Below, piece after piece: positions 1-14,000 of a stretch of 64,000 nt of DNA (position 1 is its first letter; the number at the start of each line of letters is the position of its first letter). The stretch is taken from positions 20,197,371 through 20,261,370 of the forward strand of contig OZ020487.1 in the NCBI GenBank assembly GCA_963971405.1. The letters run 5' to 3'. This DNA comes from Psococerastis gibbosa. Taxonomy: Eukaryota; Arthropoda; Insecta; Psocodea; Psocidae. Both the position numbers and the translations under genes were made by a program. The notes beneath the pieces were generated by a model. The model searched no databases, was not told the origin of the DNA, and saw only the letters and a list, made by a program, of their open reading frames with translations.

Positions 1-147
1 TCTTGTCGAATGAATTTTTAGTAGCTACATTTACACGGATGAACACGCAGGAGCATTTACTCAATGTTAGGTACAATACAGTGAGCCAACATAAGCAAAA
101 TTAAGACACCTGTATCTTATTAAGACCTTAAAAAAAAGAAAATAAGT

Positions 148-159
148 AAATAGCTATTT
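148..159. other. Representative 12-bp palindrome AAATAGCTATTT, present in most monomers
   Basis: AAATAGCTATTT is its own reverse complement. It sits just after the A-run in most monomers (for example 148-159 and 482-493). Common variants break it, such as GTATATAGCTATTT, AAATTGCTATTT and AAATATCTATTT. It is a dyad candidate for protein binding or a small cruciform. No function is shown. Confidence 0.7.
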
Positions 160-1875
160 TTCTGATTCCTGTCGAATGAATTTTTTTTAGCTACATTTAC
201 ACCGATGAACACGTTGAAGCAACAGCTTAATGTTAAGTACAATACAATGAGCCAAAATAAGCAAAATTAAGACACCCATATCATTTCAAGACCTTTAAAA
301 AAAATAAAATAAGGAAATATCTATTTTTCTTATTCTTGTCGAATGAATTTTTTTTAGCTACATTTACACCTATGAACTCGCAGGAGCAATTGCTCAATCT
401 TAAGCACAATACGGTGAGCCACAATAAGCAAAATAAAGACTCCCATATCATAACAAGACCTTTAAAAAAAATAAAATAAGTAAATAGCTATTTTTCTGAT
501 TCTTATCGAATGAATTTTTTTTAGCTACATTTACACCGATGAACATGCAGGAGCAATTGCTCAATGTTAGTGCAATACAATGAGGCAAAATAAGCAAAAT
601 TAAGACACCCATATCATTTCAAGACCTTTAAAAAAAATAAAATAAGGAAATATCTATTTTTCTTATTCTTGTCGAATGAATTTTTTTTAGCTACATTTAC
701 ACCTATGAACTGGCAGGAGCAATTGCTCAATCTTAAGCACAATACGGTGAGCCAAAATAAGCAAAATAAAGACTCCCATATCATAACAAGACCTTTAAAA
801 AAAATAAAATAAGTAAATAGCTATTTTTCTGATTCCTGTCGAATGAATTTTTTGAGCTACATTTACACCGATGAACACGCAGAAGCAACTGCTCAATGTT
901 TAGTACAATACAATGAGCCAAAATAAGCAAAATTAAGACACCTATATCTTTTAAGGACCTTTAAAAAAATAAAATAAGTAAGTAGCTATTTTTCTGATTC
1001 CTGTCGAATGAATTTTTTTTAGCTATATTTACACCTTTGAACACGCAAAAGCAACTGCTCAATGTTACGAACAATACAATGAGCACAAATAAGCAAAATT
1101 AAGACACCCATATCATTTCAAGACCTTTAAAAAAAAAAAATAAGTAAATAGCTATTTTTCTTATTCTTGTCGAATGAATTTCTTAGCTACAATTACACCG
1201 ATGAACACGCAGGAGCAATTGCTTAATGTTAGGTACAATACAATGAGCCAAAATAAGCAAAATTAAGACACCTATATCATTTAAAGACCTTTAAAAAAAT
1301 AAAATAAGTAAATAGCTATTTTTCTGATTCCTGTCGAATGAATTTTTTTTAGCTACATTTACACCTTTGAACACGCAAAAGCAACTGCTCAATGTTAAGA
1401 ACAATACAGTGAGCCAAAATAAGCAAAATTAAGACACCCATATCATTTCAAGACCTTTAAAAAAAAAAAATAAGTAAATAGCTATTTTTCATATTCTTGT
1501 CGAATGAATTTTTATTAGCTACAATTACACCGATGAACACGCAGGAGCAATTGCTTAATGTTAAGTACAATACAATGAGCCGAAATAAGCAAAATTATGA
1601 CACCCATATCATATCAAAACCTTTAAAAAAAATAAAATAAGTATATAGCTATTTTTGGTATTCTTGTCGAATGAATTTTTTTTAGCTACATTTACACCGA
1701 TGAACACGCAGAAGCAATTGGTCAATGTTAAGTACAATACATTGAGCCAAAATAAGAAAAATTAAGACACCCATATCATTTCAAGACCTTTAAAAAAAAA
1801 ATAAGTAAATAGCTATTTTTCTTATTCTTGTCGAATGAATTTTTTTTAGCTACAATTACACCGATGAACACGCAG

Positions 1876-1911
1876 GAGCAATTGCTCAATGTTATGTACA
1901 ATACAATGAGC
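1876..1911. other. Representative composite dyad: GAGCAATTGCTC overlapping a 28-bp inverted repeat
   Basis: GAGCAATTGCTC (1876-1887) is a perfect 12-bp palindrome. Its right half, GCTC, also opens a second inverted repeat: GCTCAATGT (1884-1892), a 10-base spacer, then ACAATGAGC (1903-1911), pairing at 8 of 9 positions. The two stems share GCTC and so could not form together. The arrangement recurs in monomers with the GCAATTGCTC box. Monomers with GCAACTGCTC keep only the second stem. Confidence 0.65.
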
Positions 1912-4900
1912 CGAAATAAGCAAAATTAAGACACCCATATCATTTCAAGACCTTTAAAAAAAATAAAATAAGGAAATATCTATTTTTCTTATTCTTGTCG
2001 AATGAATTTTTTTTAGCTACATTTACACGGATGAACAAGCAGGAGCATTTGCTCAATGTTAGGTACATTACAATGAGCCAAAATTAGCAAAATTAGGACA
2101 CCTATATCTTTTAAAGACCTTTAAAAAAATAAAATAAGTAAATAGCTATTTTTCTGATTCCTGTCGAATGAATTTTTTTTTAGCTACATTTACACCGATG
2201 AACACGCAGAAGCAACTGCTCAATGTTGAGTACTATACAATGAGCCAAAATAAGCAAAATTAAGACACCCATATCATTTCAAGACCTTTAAAAAAAAAAA
2301 TAAGTAAATAGCTATTTTTCTTATTCTTGTCGAATGAATTTTTTTTAGCTACAATTACACCGATGAACACGCAGAAGCAATTGGTCAATGTTAAGTACAA
2401 TACATTGAGCCTAAATAACCAAAATTACGACACCTATATCTTTTTAAGACCTTTAAAAAAAGAAAATAACGAAATAGCTATTTTTCTTATTCTTGTCGAA
2501 TGAATTTTTTGTAGCTAAATTTACACCGACGAACACGCACGAGCAATTGCTCAATGTTAGGTACAATACAGTGAGCCAACATAAGCAAAATTAAGACACC
2601 TATATCTTTTTAAGACCTTTAAAAAAAAAAATTAACTAAATTGCTATTTTTCTTATTCATGTCTTGTGAATTTTTAGTAGCTACATTTACACGGATGAAC
2701 ACGCAGGAGCATTTGCCCAATGTTAGGTACAGTACAATGAGCCAAAATAAGCAAAATTAGGACACCTATATCTTTTAAAGACCTTTAAAAAAATAAAATA
2801 AGTAAATAGCTATTTTTCTGATTCCTGTCGAATGAATTTTTTTTAGCTACATTTACACCGATGAACACGCAGAAGCAACTGCTCAATGTTAAGTACAATA
2901 CAATGAGCCGAAATAAGCCAAATTAAGACACCCATACCATATCAAAACCTTTAAAAAAAATAAAATAAGTATATAGCTATTTTTGGTATTCTTGTCGAAT
3001 GAATTTTTTTTAGCTACATTTACACCGATGAACACGCAGAAGCACTTGCTCAATGTTAAGTACTATACATTGAGCCAAAATAAGCAAAATTAAGACACCC
3101 ATATCATTTCAAGACCTTTAAAAAAATAAAATAAGTAAATAGCTATTTTTCTGATTCCTGTCGAATGAATTTTTTTTAGCTACATTTACACCGATGAACA
3201 CGCAGAAGCAACTGCTCAATGTTTAATACAATACAATGAGCCAAAATAAACAAAACTAAGACACCTTTATCTTTTAAAGACCTTTAAAAAAATAAAATAA
3301 GTAAATAGCTATTTTTCTGATTCCTGTCGAATGAATTTTTTTTAGCTACATTTACACCTTTGAACACGCAAAAGCAACTGCTCAATGTTAAGAACAATAC
3401 AATGAGCCAAAATAAGCAAAATTAAGACACCCATACCATTTCAAGACCTTTAAAAAAAAAAAATAAGTAAATAGCTATTTTTCTTATTCTTGTCGAATGA
3501 ATTTTTTTTAGCTACAATTACACCGATGAACACGCAGGAGCAATTGCTTAATGTTATGTACAATACAATGAGCCGAAGTAAGCAAAATATGACACCCATA
3601 TCATATCAAAACCTTTAAAAAAAATAAAATAAGTATATAGCTATTTTTGGTATTCTTGTCGAATGAATTTTTTTTAGCTACATTTACACCGATGAACACG
3701 CAGAAGCAATTGGTCAATGTTAAGTACAATACGTTGAGCCAAAATAAGAAAAATTAAGACACCCATATCATTTCAAGACCTTTAAAAAAAAATAAGTAAA
3801 TAGCTATTTTTCTTATTCTTGTCGAATGAATTTTTTTTAGCTACAATTACACAGATGAACACGCAGGAGCAATTGCTCAATGTTATGTACAATACAATGA
3901 GCCGAAATAAGCAAAATTATGACACCCATATCATATCAAAACCTTTAAAAAAAATAAAATAAGTATATAGCTATTTTTCTTATTCTTGTCGAATGAATTT
4001 TTTTTAGCTCCACTTACACCGATGAACACGCAGGAGCAATTGGTCAATGTTAAGTACAATACAGTGAGCCTAAATAACCAAAATTAAGACACCTATATCT
4101 TTTTAAGACCTTTAAAAAAAAGAAAATAATGAAATAGCTATTTTTCTTATTCTTGTCGAATAAATTTTATGTAGCTACATTTGCACCGATGAACACGCTG
4201 GAGCAATTGCTGAATGTAAGGTACAATACAGTGAGCCAAAATAAGCAAAACTAGGACACCCATATCTATTCAAGACCTTTAAAAAAAATAAAATAAGTAT
4301 GTAGCTATTTTTCTTATTCTTGTCGAATGAATTTTTAGTAGCTACATTTACACGGATGAACACGCAGGAGCATTTACTCAATGTTAGGTACAATACAATG
4401 AGCCAACATAAGCAAAATTAAGACACCTATATCTTATTAAGACCTTAAAAAAAAGAAAATAAGTAAATAGCTATTTTTCTGATTCCTGTCGAATGAATTT
4501 TTTTTAGCTACATTTACACCGATGAACACGCTGAAGCAACAGCTTAATGTTACGTACAATACAATGAGCCAAAATAAGCAAAATTAAGACACCCATATCA
4601 TTTCAAGACCTTTAAAAAAAATAAAATAAGGAAATATCTATTTTTCTTATTCTTGTCGAATGAATTTTTTTTAGCTACATTTACACCTATGAACTCGCAG
4701 GAGCAATTGCTCAATCTTAAGCACAATACGGTGAGCCAAAATAAGCAAAATAAAGACTCCCATATCATAACAAGACCTTTAAAAAAAATAAAATAAGTAA
4801 ATAGCTATTTTTCTGATTCTTATCGAATGAATTTTTTTTAGCTACATTTACACCGATGAACATGCAGGAGCAATTGCTCAATGTTAGTGCAATACAATGA

Positions 4901-7637
4901 GGCAAAATAGGCAAAATTAAGACACCCACATCATTTCAAGACCTTTAAAAAAAATAAAATAAGGAAATATCTATTTTTCTTATTCTTGTCGAATGAATTT
5001 TTTTTAGCTACATTTACACCTATGAACTCGCAGGAGCAATTGCTCAATCTTAAGCACAATACGGTGAGCCAAAATAAGCAAAATAAAGACTCCCATATCA
5101 TAACAAGACCTTTAAAAAAAATAAAATAAGTAAATAGCTATTTTTCTGATTCCTGTCGAATGAATTTTTTGAGCTACATTTACACCGATGAACACGCAGA
5201 AGCAACTGCTCAATGTTAAGTACAATACAATGAGCCAAAATAAGCAAAATTAAGACACCTATATCTTTTAAGGACCTTTAAAAAAATAATATAAGTAAGT
5301 AGCTATTTTTCTGATTCCTGTCGAATGAATTTTTTTTAGCTATATTTACACCTTTGAACACGCAAAAGCAACTGCTCAATGTTACGAACAATACAATGAG
5401 CACAAATAAGCAAAATTAAGATACCCATATCATTTCAAGACCTTTAAAAAAAAAAATAAGTAAATAGCTATTTTTCTTATTCTTGTCGAATGAATTTTTG
5501 TTAGCTACAATTACACCGATGAACACGCAGGAGCAATTGCTTAATGTTAGGTACAATACAATGAGCCAAAATAAGCAAAATTAAGACACCTATATCATTT
5601 AAAGACCTTTAAAAAAATAAAATAAGTAAATAGCTATTTTTCTGATTCCTGTCGAATGAATTTTTTTTAGCTACATTTACACCTTTGAACACGCAGAAGC
5701 AACTGCTCAATGTTAAGAACAATACAGTGAGCCAAAATAAGCAAAATTAAGACACCCATATCATTTCAAGACCTTTAAAAAAAAAAATAAGTAAATAGCT
5801 ATTTTTCTTATTCTTGTCGAATGAATTTTTTTTAGCTACAATTACACCGATGAACACGCAGGAGCAATTGCTTAATGTTAAGTACAATACAATGAGCCGA
5901 AATAAGCAAAATTATGACACCCATATTATATCAAAACCTTTAAAAAAAATAAAATAAGTATATAGCTATTTTTGGTATTCTTGTCGAATGAATTTTTTTT
6001 AGCTACATTTACACCGATGAACACGCAGAAGCAATTGGTCAATGTTAAGTACAATACATTGAGCCAAAATAAGAAAAATTAAGACACCCATATCATTTCA
6101 AGACCTTTAAAAAAAAAATAAGTAAATAGCTATTTTTCTTATTCTTGTCGAATGAATTTTTTTTAGCTACAATTACACCGATGAACACGCAGGAGCAATT
6201 GCTCAATGTTATGTACAATACAATGAGCCGAAATAAGCAAAATTAAGACACCCATATCATTTCAAGACCTTTAAAAAAAATAAAATAAGGAAATATCTAT
6301 TTTTCTTATTCTTGTCGAATGAATTTTTTTTAGCTACATTTACACCTATGAACTCGCAGGAGCAATTGCTCAATCTTAACCACAATAAGGTGAGCCAAAA
6401 TAAGCAAAATAAAGACTCCCATGTCATATCAAGACCTTTAAAAAAAATAAAATAAGTAAATAGCTATTTTTCTGATTCCTGTCGAATGAATTTTTTTTAG
6501 CTACATTTACACCGATGAACACGCAGAAGCAACTGCTCAATGTTTAGTACAATACAATGAGCCAAAATAAGCAAAATTAAGACCGCTATATCTTTTAAAG
6601 ACCTTTAAAAAAATAAAATAAGTAAATAGCTATTTTTCTGATTCCTGTCGAATGAATTTTTTTTAGCTACATTTACACCTTTGAACACGCAAAAGCAACT
6701 GCTCAATGTTACGAACAATACAATGAGCACAAATAAGCAAAATTAAGACACCCATATCATTTCAAGACCTTTAAAAAAAAAATAAGTAAATAGCTATTTT
6801 TCTTATTCTTGTCGAATGAATTTTTCTTAGCTACAATTACACCGATGAACACGCAGGAGCAATTGCTTAATGTTAGGTACAATACAATGAGCCAAAATAA
6901 GCAAAATTAAGACACCTATATCTTTTAAAGACCTTTAAAAAAATAAAATAAGTAAATAGCTATTTTTCTGATTCCTGTCGAATGAATTTTTTTAGCTACA
7001 TTTACACCTTTGAACACGCAGAAGCAACTGCTCAATGTTAAGAACAATGCAATGAGCCAAAATAAGCAAAATTAAGACACCCATATCATTTCAAGACCTT
7101 TAAAAAAAAAAATAAGTAAATAGCTATTTTTCTTATTCTTGTCGAATGAATTTTTTTTAGCTACAATTACACCGATGAACACGCAGGAGCAATTGCTCAA
7201 TGTTAGTGCAATACAATGAGGCAAAATAAGCAAAATTAAGACACCCATATCATTTCAAGACCTTTAAAAAAAATAAAATAAGGAAATATCTATTTTTCTT
7301 ATTCTTGTCGAATGAATTTTTTTAGCTACATTTACACCTATGAACTCGCAGGAGCAATTGCTCAATCTTAAGCACAATACGGTGAGCCAAAATAAGCAAA
7401 ATAAAGACTCCCATATCATATCAAGACCTTTAAAAAAAAAAAATAAGTAAATAGCTATTTTTCTTATTCTTGTCGAATGAATTTTTCTTAGCTACAATTA
7501 CACCGATGAACACGCAGGAGCAATTGCTTAATGTTAGGTACAATACAATGAGCCAAAATAAGCAAAATTAAGACACCTTTATCTTTTAAAGACCTTTAAA
7601 AAAATAAAATGAGTAAATAGCTATTTTTCTGATTCCT

Positions 7638-7691
7638 GTCGAATGAATTTTTTTTAGCTACATTTACGAAATAGCTATTTTTCTTATTCTT
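7638..7691 (+). repeat. Truncated 54-bp satellite monomer (deletion junction)
   Basis: The spacing between successive GTCGAATGAA landmarks drops to 54 bp here (7638 to 7692). The first part of a monomer runs to CATTTAC at 7661-7667 and then joins GAAATAGCTATTT, which normally lies about 110 bp further on. The usual middle of the monomer is missing. This is the only strongly out-of-register junction I found in the array. The two parental sequences share only a base or two (AC) at the breakpoint, which suggests end joining rather than homologous exchange. Confidence 0.9.
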
Positions 7692-7749
7692 GTCGAATGA
7701 ATTTTTTGTAGCTAAATTTACACCGACGAACACGCACGAGCAATTGCTC

Positions 7750-10700
7750 AATGTTAGGTACAATACAGTGAGCCAACATAAGCAAAATTAAGACACCTAT
7801 ATCTTTTTAAGACCTTTAAAAAAAAAAATTAACTAAATTGCTATTTTTCTTATTCTTGTCTTGTGAATTTTTAGTAGCTACATTTACACGGATGAACACG
7901 CAGGAGCATTTGCCAAATGTTAGGTACAGTACAATGAGCCAAAATAAGCAAAATTAGAACACGTATATCTTTTGAAGACCTTTAAAAAAATAAAATAAGT
8001 AAATAGCTATTTTTCTGATTCCTGTCGAATGAATTTTTTTTAGCTACATTTACACCGATGAACACGCAGAAGCAACTGCTCAATGTTAAGTACAATGCAA
8101 TGAGCCGAAATAAGCCAAATTATGACACCCATACCATATCAAAACCTTTAAAAAAAATAAAATAAGTATATAGCTATTTTTGGTATTCTTGTCGAATGAA
8201 TTTTTTTTAGCTACATTTACACCGATGAACACGCAGAAACACTTGCTCAATGTTAAGTACTATACATTGAGGCAAAATAAGCAAAATTAAGACACCCATA
8301 TCATTTCAAGACCTTTAAAAAAATAAAATAAGTAAATAGCTATTTTTCTGATTCCTGTCGAATGAATTTTTTTTAGCTACATTTACACCGATGAACACGC
8401 AGAAGCAACTGCTCAATGTTTAATACAATACAATGAGCCAAAATAAGCAAAATTAAGACACCTATATCTTTTAAAGACCTTTAAAAAAATAAAATAAGTA
8501 AATAGCTATTTTTCTGATTCCTGTCGAATGAATTTTTTTTAGCTACATTTACACCTTTGAACACGCAAAAGCAACTGCTCAATGTTACGAACAATACAAT
8601 GAGCACAAATAAGCAAAATTAAGATACCCATATCATTTCAAGACCTTTAAAAAAAAAATAAGTAAATAGCTATTTTTCTTATTCTTGTCGAATGAATTTT
8701 TTTTAGCTACAATTACACCGATGAACACGCAGGAGCATTTACTCAATGTTAGGTACAATACAATGAGCCGAAATAAGCAAAATTATGACACCCATATCAT
8801 ATCAAAACCTTTAAAAAAAATAAAATAAGTATATAGCTATTTTTCTTATTCTTGTCGAATGAATTTTTTTTAGCTCCACTTACACCGATGAACACGCAGG
8901 AGCAATTGGTCAATGTTAAGTACAATACAGTGAGCCCAAATAACCAAAATTAAGACACCTATATCTTTTTAAGACCTTTAAAAAAAAGAAAATAATGAAA
9001 TTGCTATTTTTCTTATTCTTGTCGAATAAATTTTATGTAGCTACATTTACACCGATGAACACGCTGGAGCAATTGCTAAATGTAAGGTACAATACAGTGA
9101 GCCATAATAAGCAAAACTAGGACACCCATATCAATTCAAGACCTTTAAAAAAAATAAAATAAGTAAATAGCTATTTTTCTTATTCTTGTCGAGTGAATTT
9201 TTTTAGCTACATTTACACCGATGAACACGCAGGAGCAATTGCTCGATGTTAAGTACAATTTAATGAGCCAAAACGAGCAAAATTAAGACACCCCTATCAT
9301 ATCAAGACCTTTAAAAAAATGAAATAAGTATGTAGCTATTTTTCTTATTCTTGTCGAATGAATTTTTAGTAGCTACATTTACACGGATGAACACGCAGGA
9401 GCATTTACTTAATGTTAGGTACAATACAGTGAGCCAACATAAGCAAAATTAAGACACCTATATCTTTTTAAGACCTTTAAAAAAAAAAATTAACTAAATT
9501 GCTATTTTTCTTATTCTTGTCTTGTGAATTTTTAGTAGCTACATTTACACGGATGAACACGCAGGAGCATTTGCCAAATGTTAGGTACAGTACAATGAGC
9601 CAAAATAAGCAAAATTAGAACACGTATATCTTTTGAAGACCTTTAAAAAAATAAAATAAGTAAATAGCTATTTTTCTGATTCCTGTCGAATGAATTTTTT
9701 TTAGCTACATTTACACCGATGAACACGCAGAAGCAACTGCTCAATGTTAAGTACAATGCAATGAGCCGAAATAAGCCAAATTATGACACCCATACCATAT
9801 CAAAACCTTTAAAAAAAATAAAATAAGTATATAGCTATTTTTGGTATTCTTGTCGAATGAATTTTTTTTAGCTACATTTACACCGATGAACACGCAGAAG
9901 CACTTGCTCAATGTTAAGTACTATACATTGAGGCAAAATAAGCAAAATTAAGACACCCATATCATTTCAAGACCTTTAAAAAAATAAAATAAGTAAATAG
10001 CTATTTTTCTGATTCCTGTCGAATGAATTTTTTTTAGCTACATTTACACCGATGAACACGCAGAAGCAACTGCTCAATGTTTAATACAATACAATGAGCC
10101 AAAATAAGCAAAATTAAGACACCTATATCTTTTAAAGACCTTTAAAAAAATAAAATAAGTAAATAGCTATTTTTCTGATTCCTGTCGAATGAATTTTTTT
10201 TAGCTACATTTACACCTTTGAACACGCAAAAGCAACTGCTCAATGTTACGAACAATACAATGAGCACAAATAAGCAAAATTAAGATACCCATATCATTTC
10301 AAGACCTTTAAAAAAAAAATAAGTAAATAGCTATTTTTCTTATTCTTGTCGAATGAATTTTTTTTAGCTACAATTACACCGATGAACACGCAGGAGCATT
10401 TACTCAATGTTAGGTACAATACAATGAGCCGAAATAAGCAAAATTATGACACCCATATCATATCAAAACCTTTAAAAAAAATAAAATAAGTATATAGCTA
10501 TTTTTCTTATTCTTGTCGAATGAATTTTTTTTAGCTCCACTTACACCGATGAACACGCAGGAGCAATTGGTCAATGTTAAGTACAATACAGTGAGCCCAA
10601 ATAACCAAAATTAAGACACCTATATCTTTTTAAGACCTTTAAAAAAAAGAAAATAATGAAATTGCTATTTTTCTTATTCTTGTCGAATAAATTTTATGTA

Positions 10701-11071
10701 GCTACATTTACACCGATGAACACGCTGGAGCAATTGCTAAATGTAAGGTACAATACAGTGAGCCATAATAAGCAAAACTAGGACACCCATATCAATTCAA
10801 GACCTTTAAAAAAAATAAAATAAGTAAATAGCTATTTTTCTTATTCTTGTCGAGTGAATTTTTTTAGCTACATTTACACCGATGAACACGCAGGAGCAAT
10901 TGCTCGATGTTAAGTACAATTTAATGAGCCAAAACGAGCAAAATTAAGACACCCATATCATATCAAGACCTTTAAAAAAATGAAATAAGTATGTAGCTAT
11001 TTTTCTTATTCTTGTCGAATGAATTTTTAGTAGCTACATTTACACGGATGAACACGCAGGAGCATTTACTT
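7750..11071 (+). repeat. 10-monomer HOR in tandem, 2 x 1661 bp
   Basis: Copy 1 is about 7750-9410 and copy 2 about 9411-11071. Paired landmarks sit 1661 bp apart: TTGTGAATTTTTAG at 7861 and 9522, the rare AGCTCCACTTAC monomer at 8872 and 10533, and the rare GCATTTGCCAAATG and AACACGTATATC variants in both copies. Differences seen by eye are few, for example CCCCTATC near 9291 versus CCCATATC near 10952, and CACAGAAACAC versus CACAGAAGCAC-type changes near 8230. This indicates a recent duplication. Confidence 0.88.
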
Positions 11072-14000
11072 AATGTTAGGTACAATACAATGAGCCAACA
11101 TAAGCAAAATTAAGACACCTATATCTTATTAAGACCTTAAAAAAAAGAAAATAACTAAATAGCTATTTTTCTTATTCTTGTCGAATGAATTTTTAGTAGC
11201 TACATTTACACGGATGAACACGCAGGAGCATTTACTTAATGTTAGGTACAATACAATGAGCCAACATAAGCAAAATTAAGACACCTATATCTTATTAAGA
11301 CCTTAAAAAAAAGAAAATAACTAAATAGCTATTTTTCTTATTCTTGTCGAATGAATTTTTAGTAGCTACATTTACACGGATGAACACGCAGGAGCATTTG
11401 CTCAATGTTAGGTACATTACAATGAGCCAAAATTAGCAAAATTAGGACACCTATATCTTTTAAAGACCTTTAAAAAAATAAAATAAGTAAATAGCTATTT
11501 TTCTGATTCCTGTCGAATGAATTTTTTTTTAGCTACATTTACACCGATGAACACGCAGAAGCAACTGCTTAATGTTGAGTACTATACAATGAGCCAAAAT
11601 AAGCAAAATTAAGACACCCATATCATTTCAAGACCTTTAAAAAAAAAATAAGTAAATAGCTATTTTTCTTATTCTTGTCGAATGAATTTTTTTTAGCTAC
11701 AATTACACCGATGAACACGCAGAAGCAATTGGTCAATGTTAAGTACAATACATTGAGCCTAAATAACCGAAATTAAGACACCTATATCTTTTTAAGACCT
11801 TTAAAAAAAGAAAATAACGAAATAGCTATTTTTCTTATTCTTGTCGAATGAATTTTTCTTAGCTACAATTACACCGATGAACACGCAGGAGCAATTGCTT
11901 AATGTTAGGTACAATACAATGAGCCAAAATAAGCAAAATTAAGACACCTATATCTTTTAAAGACCTTTAAAAAAATAAAATAAGTAAATAGCTATTTTTC
12001 TGATTCCTGTCGAATGAATTTTTTTAGCTACATTTACACCTTTGAACACGCAGAAGCAACTGCTCAATGTTAAGAACAATGCAATGAGGCAAAATAAGCA
12101 AAATTAAGACACCCATATCATTTCAAGACCTTTAAAAAAATAAAATGAGTAAATAGCTATTTTTCTGATTCCTGTCGAATGAATTTTTTTTAGCTACATT
12201 TACACCGATGAACACGCAGAAGCAACTGCTCAATGTTTAATACAATACAATGAGCCAAAATAAGCAAAATTAAGACACCTATATCTTTTAAAGACCTTTA
12301 AAAAAAAAAAATAAGTAAATAGCTATTTTTCTTATTCTTGTCGAATGAATTTTTTTTAGCTACAATTACACCGATGAACACGCAGGAGCAATTGCTTAAT
12401 GTTATGTACAATACAATGAGCCGAAGTAAGCAAAATATGACACCCATATCATTTCAAGACCTTTAAAAAAAAAATAAGTAAATAGCTATTTTTCTTATTC
12501 TTGTCGAATGAATTTTTTTTAGCTACAATTACACCGATGAACACGCAGGAGCATTTACTCAATGTTAGGTACAATACAATGAGCCGAAATAAGCAAAATT
12601 ATGACACCCATATCATATCAAAACCTTTAAAAAAAATAAAATAAGTATATAGCTATTTTTCTTATTCTTGTCGAATGAATTTTTTTTAGCTCCACTTACA
12701 CCGATGAACACGCAGGAGCAATTGGTCAATGTTAAGTACAATACAGTGAGCCTAAATAACCAAAATTAAGACACCTATATCTTTTTAAGACCTTTAAAAA
12801 AAAGAAAATAATGAAATTGCTATTTTTCTTATTCTTGTCGAATAAATTTTATGTAGCTACATTTACACCGATGAACACGCTGGAGCAATTGCTAAATGTA
12901 AGGTACAATACAGTGAGCCATAATAAGCAAAACTAGGACACCCATATCAATTCAAGACCTTTAAAAAAAATAAAATAAGTAAATAGCTGTTTTTCTTATT
13001 CTTGTCGAGTGAATTTTTTTAGCTACATTTACACCGATGAACACGCAGGAGCAATTGCTCGATGTTAAGTACAATTTAATGAGCCAAAACGAGCAAAACT
13101 AAGACACCCATATCATATCAAGACCTTTAAAAAAATGAAATAAGTATGTAGCTATTTTTCTTATTCTTGTCGAATGAATTTTTAGTAGCTACATTTACAC
13201 GGATGAACACGCAGGAGCATTTACTTAATGTTAGGTACAATACAATGAGCCAACATAAGCAAAATTAAGACACCTATATCTTATTAAGACCTTAAAAAAA
13301 AGAAAATAACTAAATAGCTATTTTTCTTATTCTTGTCGAATGAATTTTTAGTAGCTACATTTACACGGATGAACACGCAGGAGCATTTACTTAATGTTAG
13401 GTACAATACAATGAGCCAACATAAGCAAAATTAAGACACCTATATCTTATTAAGACCTTAAAAAAAAGAAAATAACTAAATAGCTATTTTTCTTATTCTT
13501 GTCGAATGAATTTTTAGTAGCTACATTTACACGGATGAACACGCAGGAGCATTTGCTCAATGTTAGGTACATTACAATGAGCCAAAATTAGCAAAATTAG
13601 GACACCTATATCTTTTAAAGACCTTTAAAAAAATAAAATAAGTAAATAGCTATTTTTCTGATTCCTGTCGAATGAATTTTTTTTTAGCTACATTTACACC
13701 GATGAACACGCAGAAGCAACTGCTTAATGTTGAGTACTATACAATGAGCCAAAATAAGCAAAATTAAGACACCCATATCATTTCAAGACCTTTAAAAAAA
13801 AAAATAAGTAAATAGCTATTTTTCTTATTCTTGTCGAATGAATTTTTTTTAGCTACAATTACACCGATGAACACGCAGAAGCAATTGGTCAATGTTAAGT
13901 ACAATACATTGAGCCTAAATAACCGAAATTGAGACACCTATATCTTTTTAAGACCTATAAAAAAAGAAAATAACGAAATAGCTATTTTTCTTATTCCTGT

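Larger units (their letters stand above)
1..6345 (+). repeat. 26-monomer HOR, about 4317 bp, one full and one partial copy
   Basis: The variant order from position 1 recurs from 4318 with an offset of 4317 bp, which is 26 monomers. Shared landmarks include the TTTTTAGTAGCTAC monomer at the start, the ACGYTGAAGCAACAGC monomer (about 212 and 4529), the CTTATCGAATG monomer (about 503 and 4820), and the shortened TTTTTTGAGCTAC monomer (about 851 and 5168). The match stops near 2028 versus 6345, where ACACGGATGAACAAGC replaces ACACCTATGAACTCGC. Boundaries are approximate because every monomer resembles every other. Confidence 0.8.

Noticed and set aside
160-190. CENP-B box in the monomer (CATTCGACAAG on the minus strand begins with TTCG)
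   Set aside because: The required downstream A and CGGG core positions are absent.
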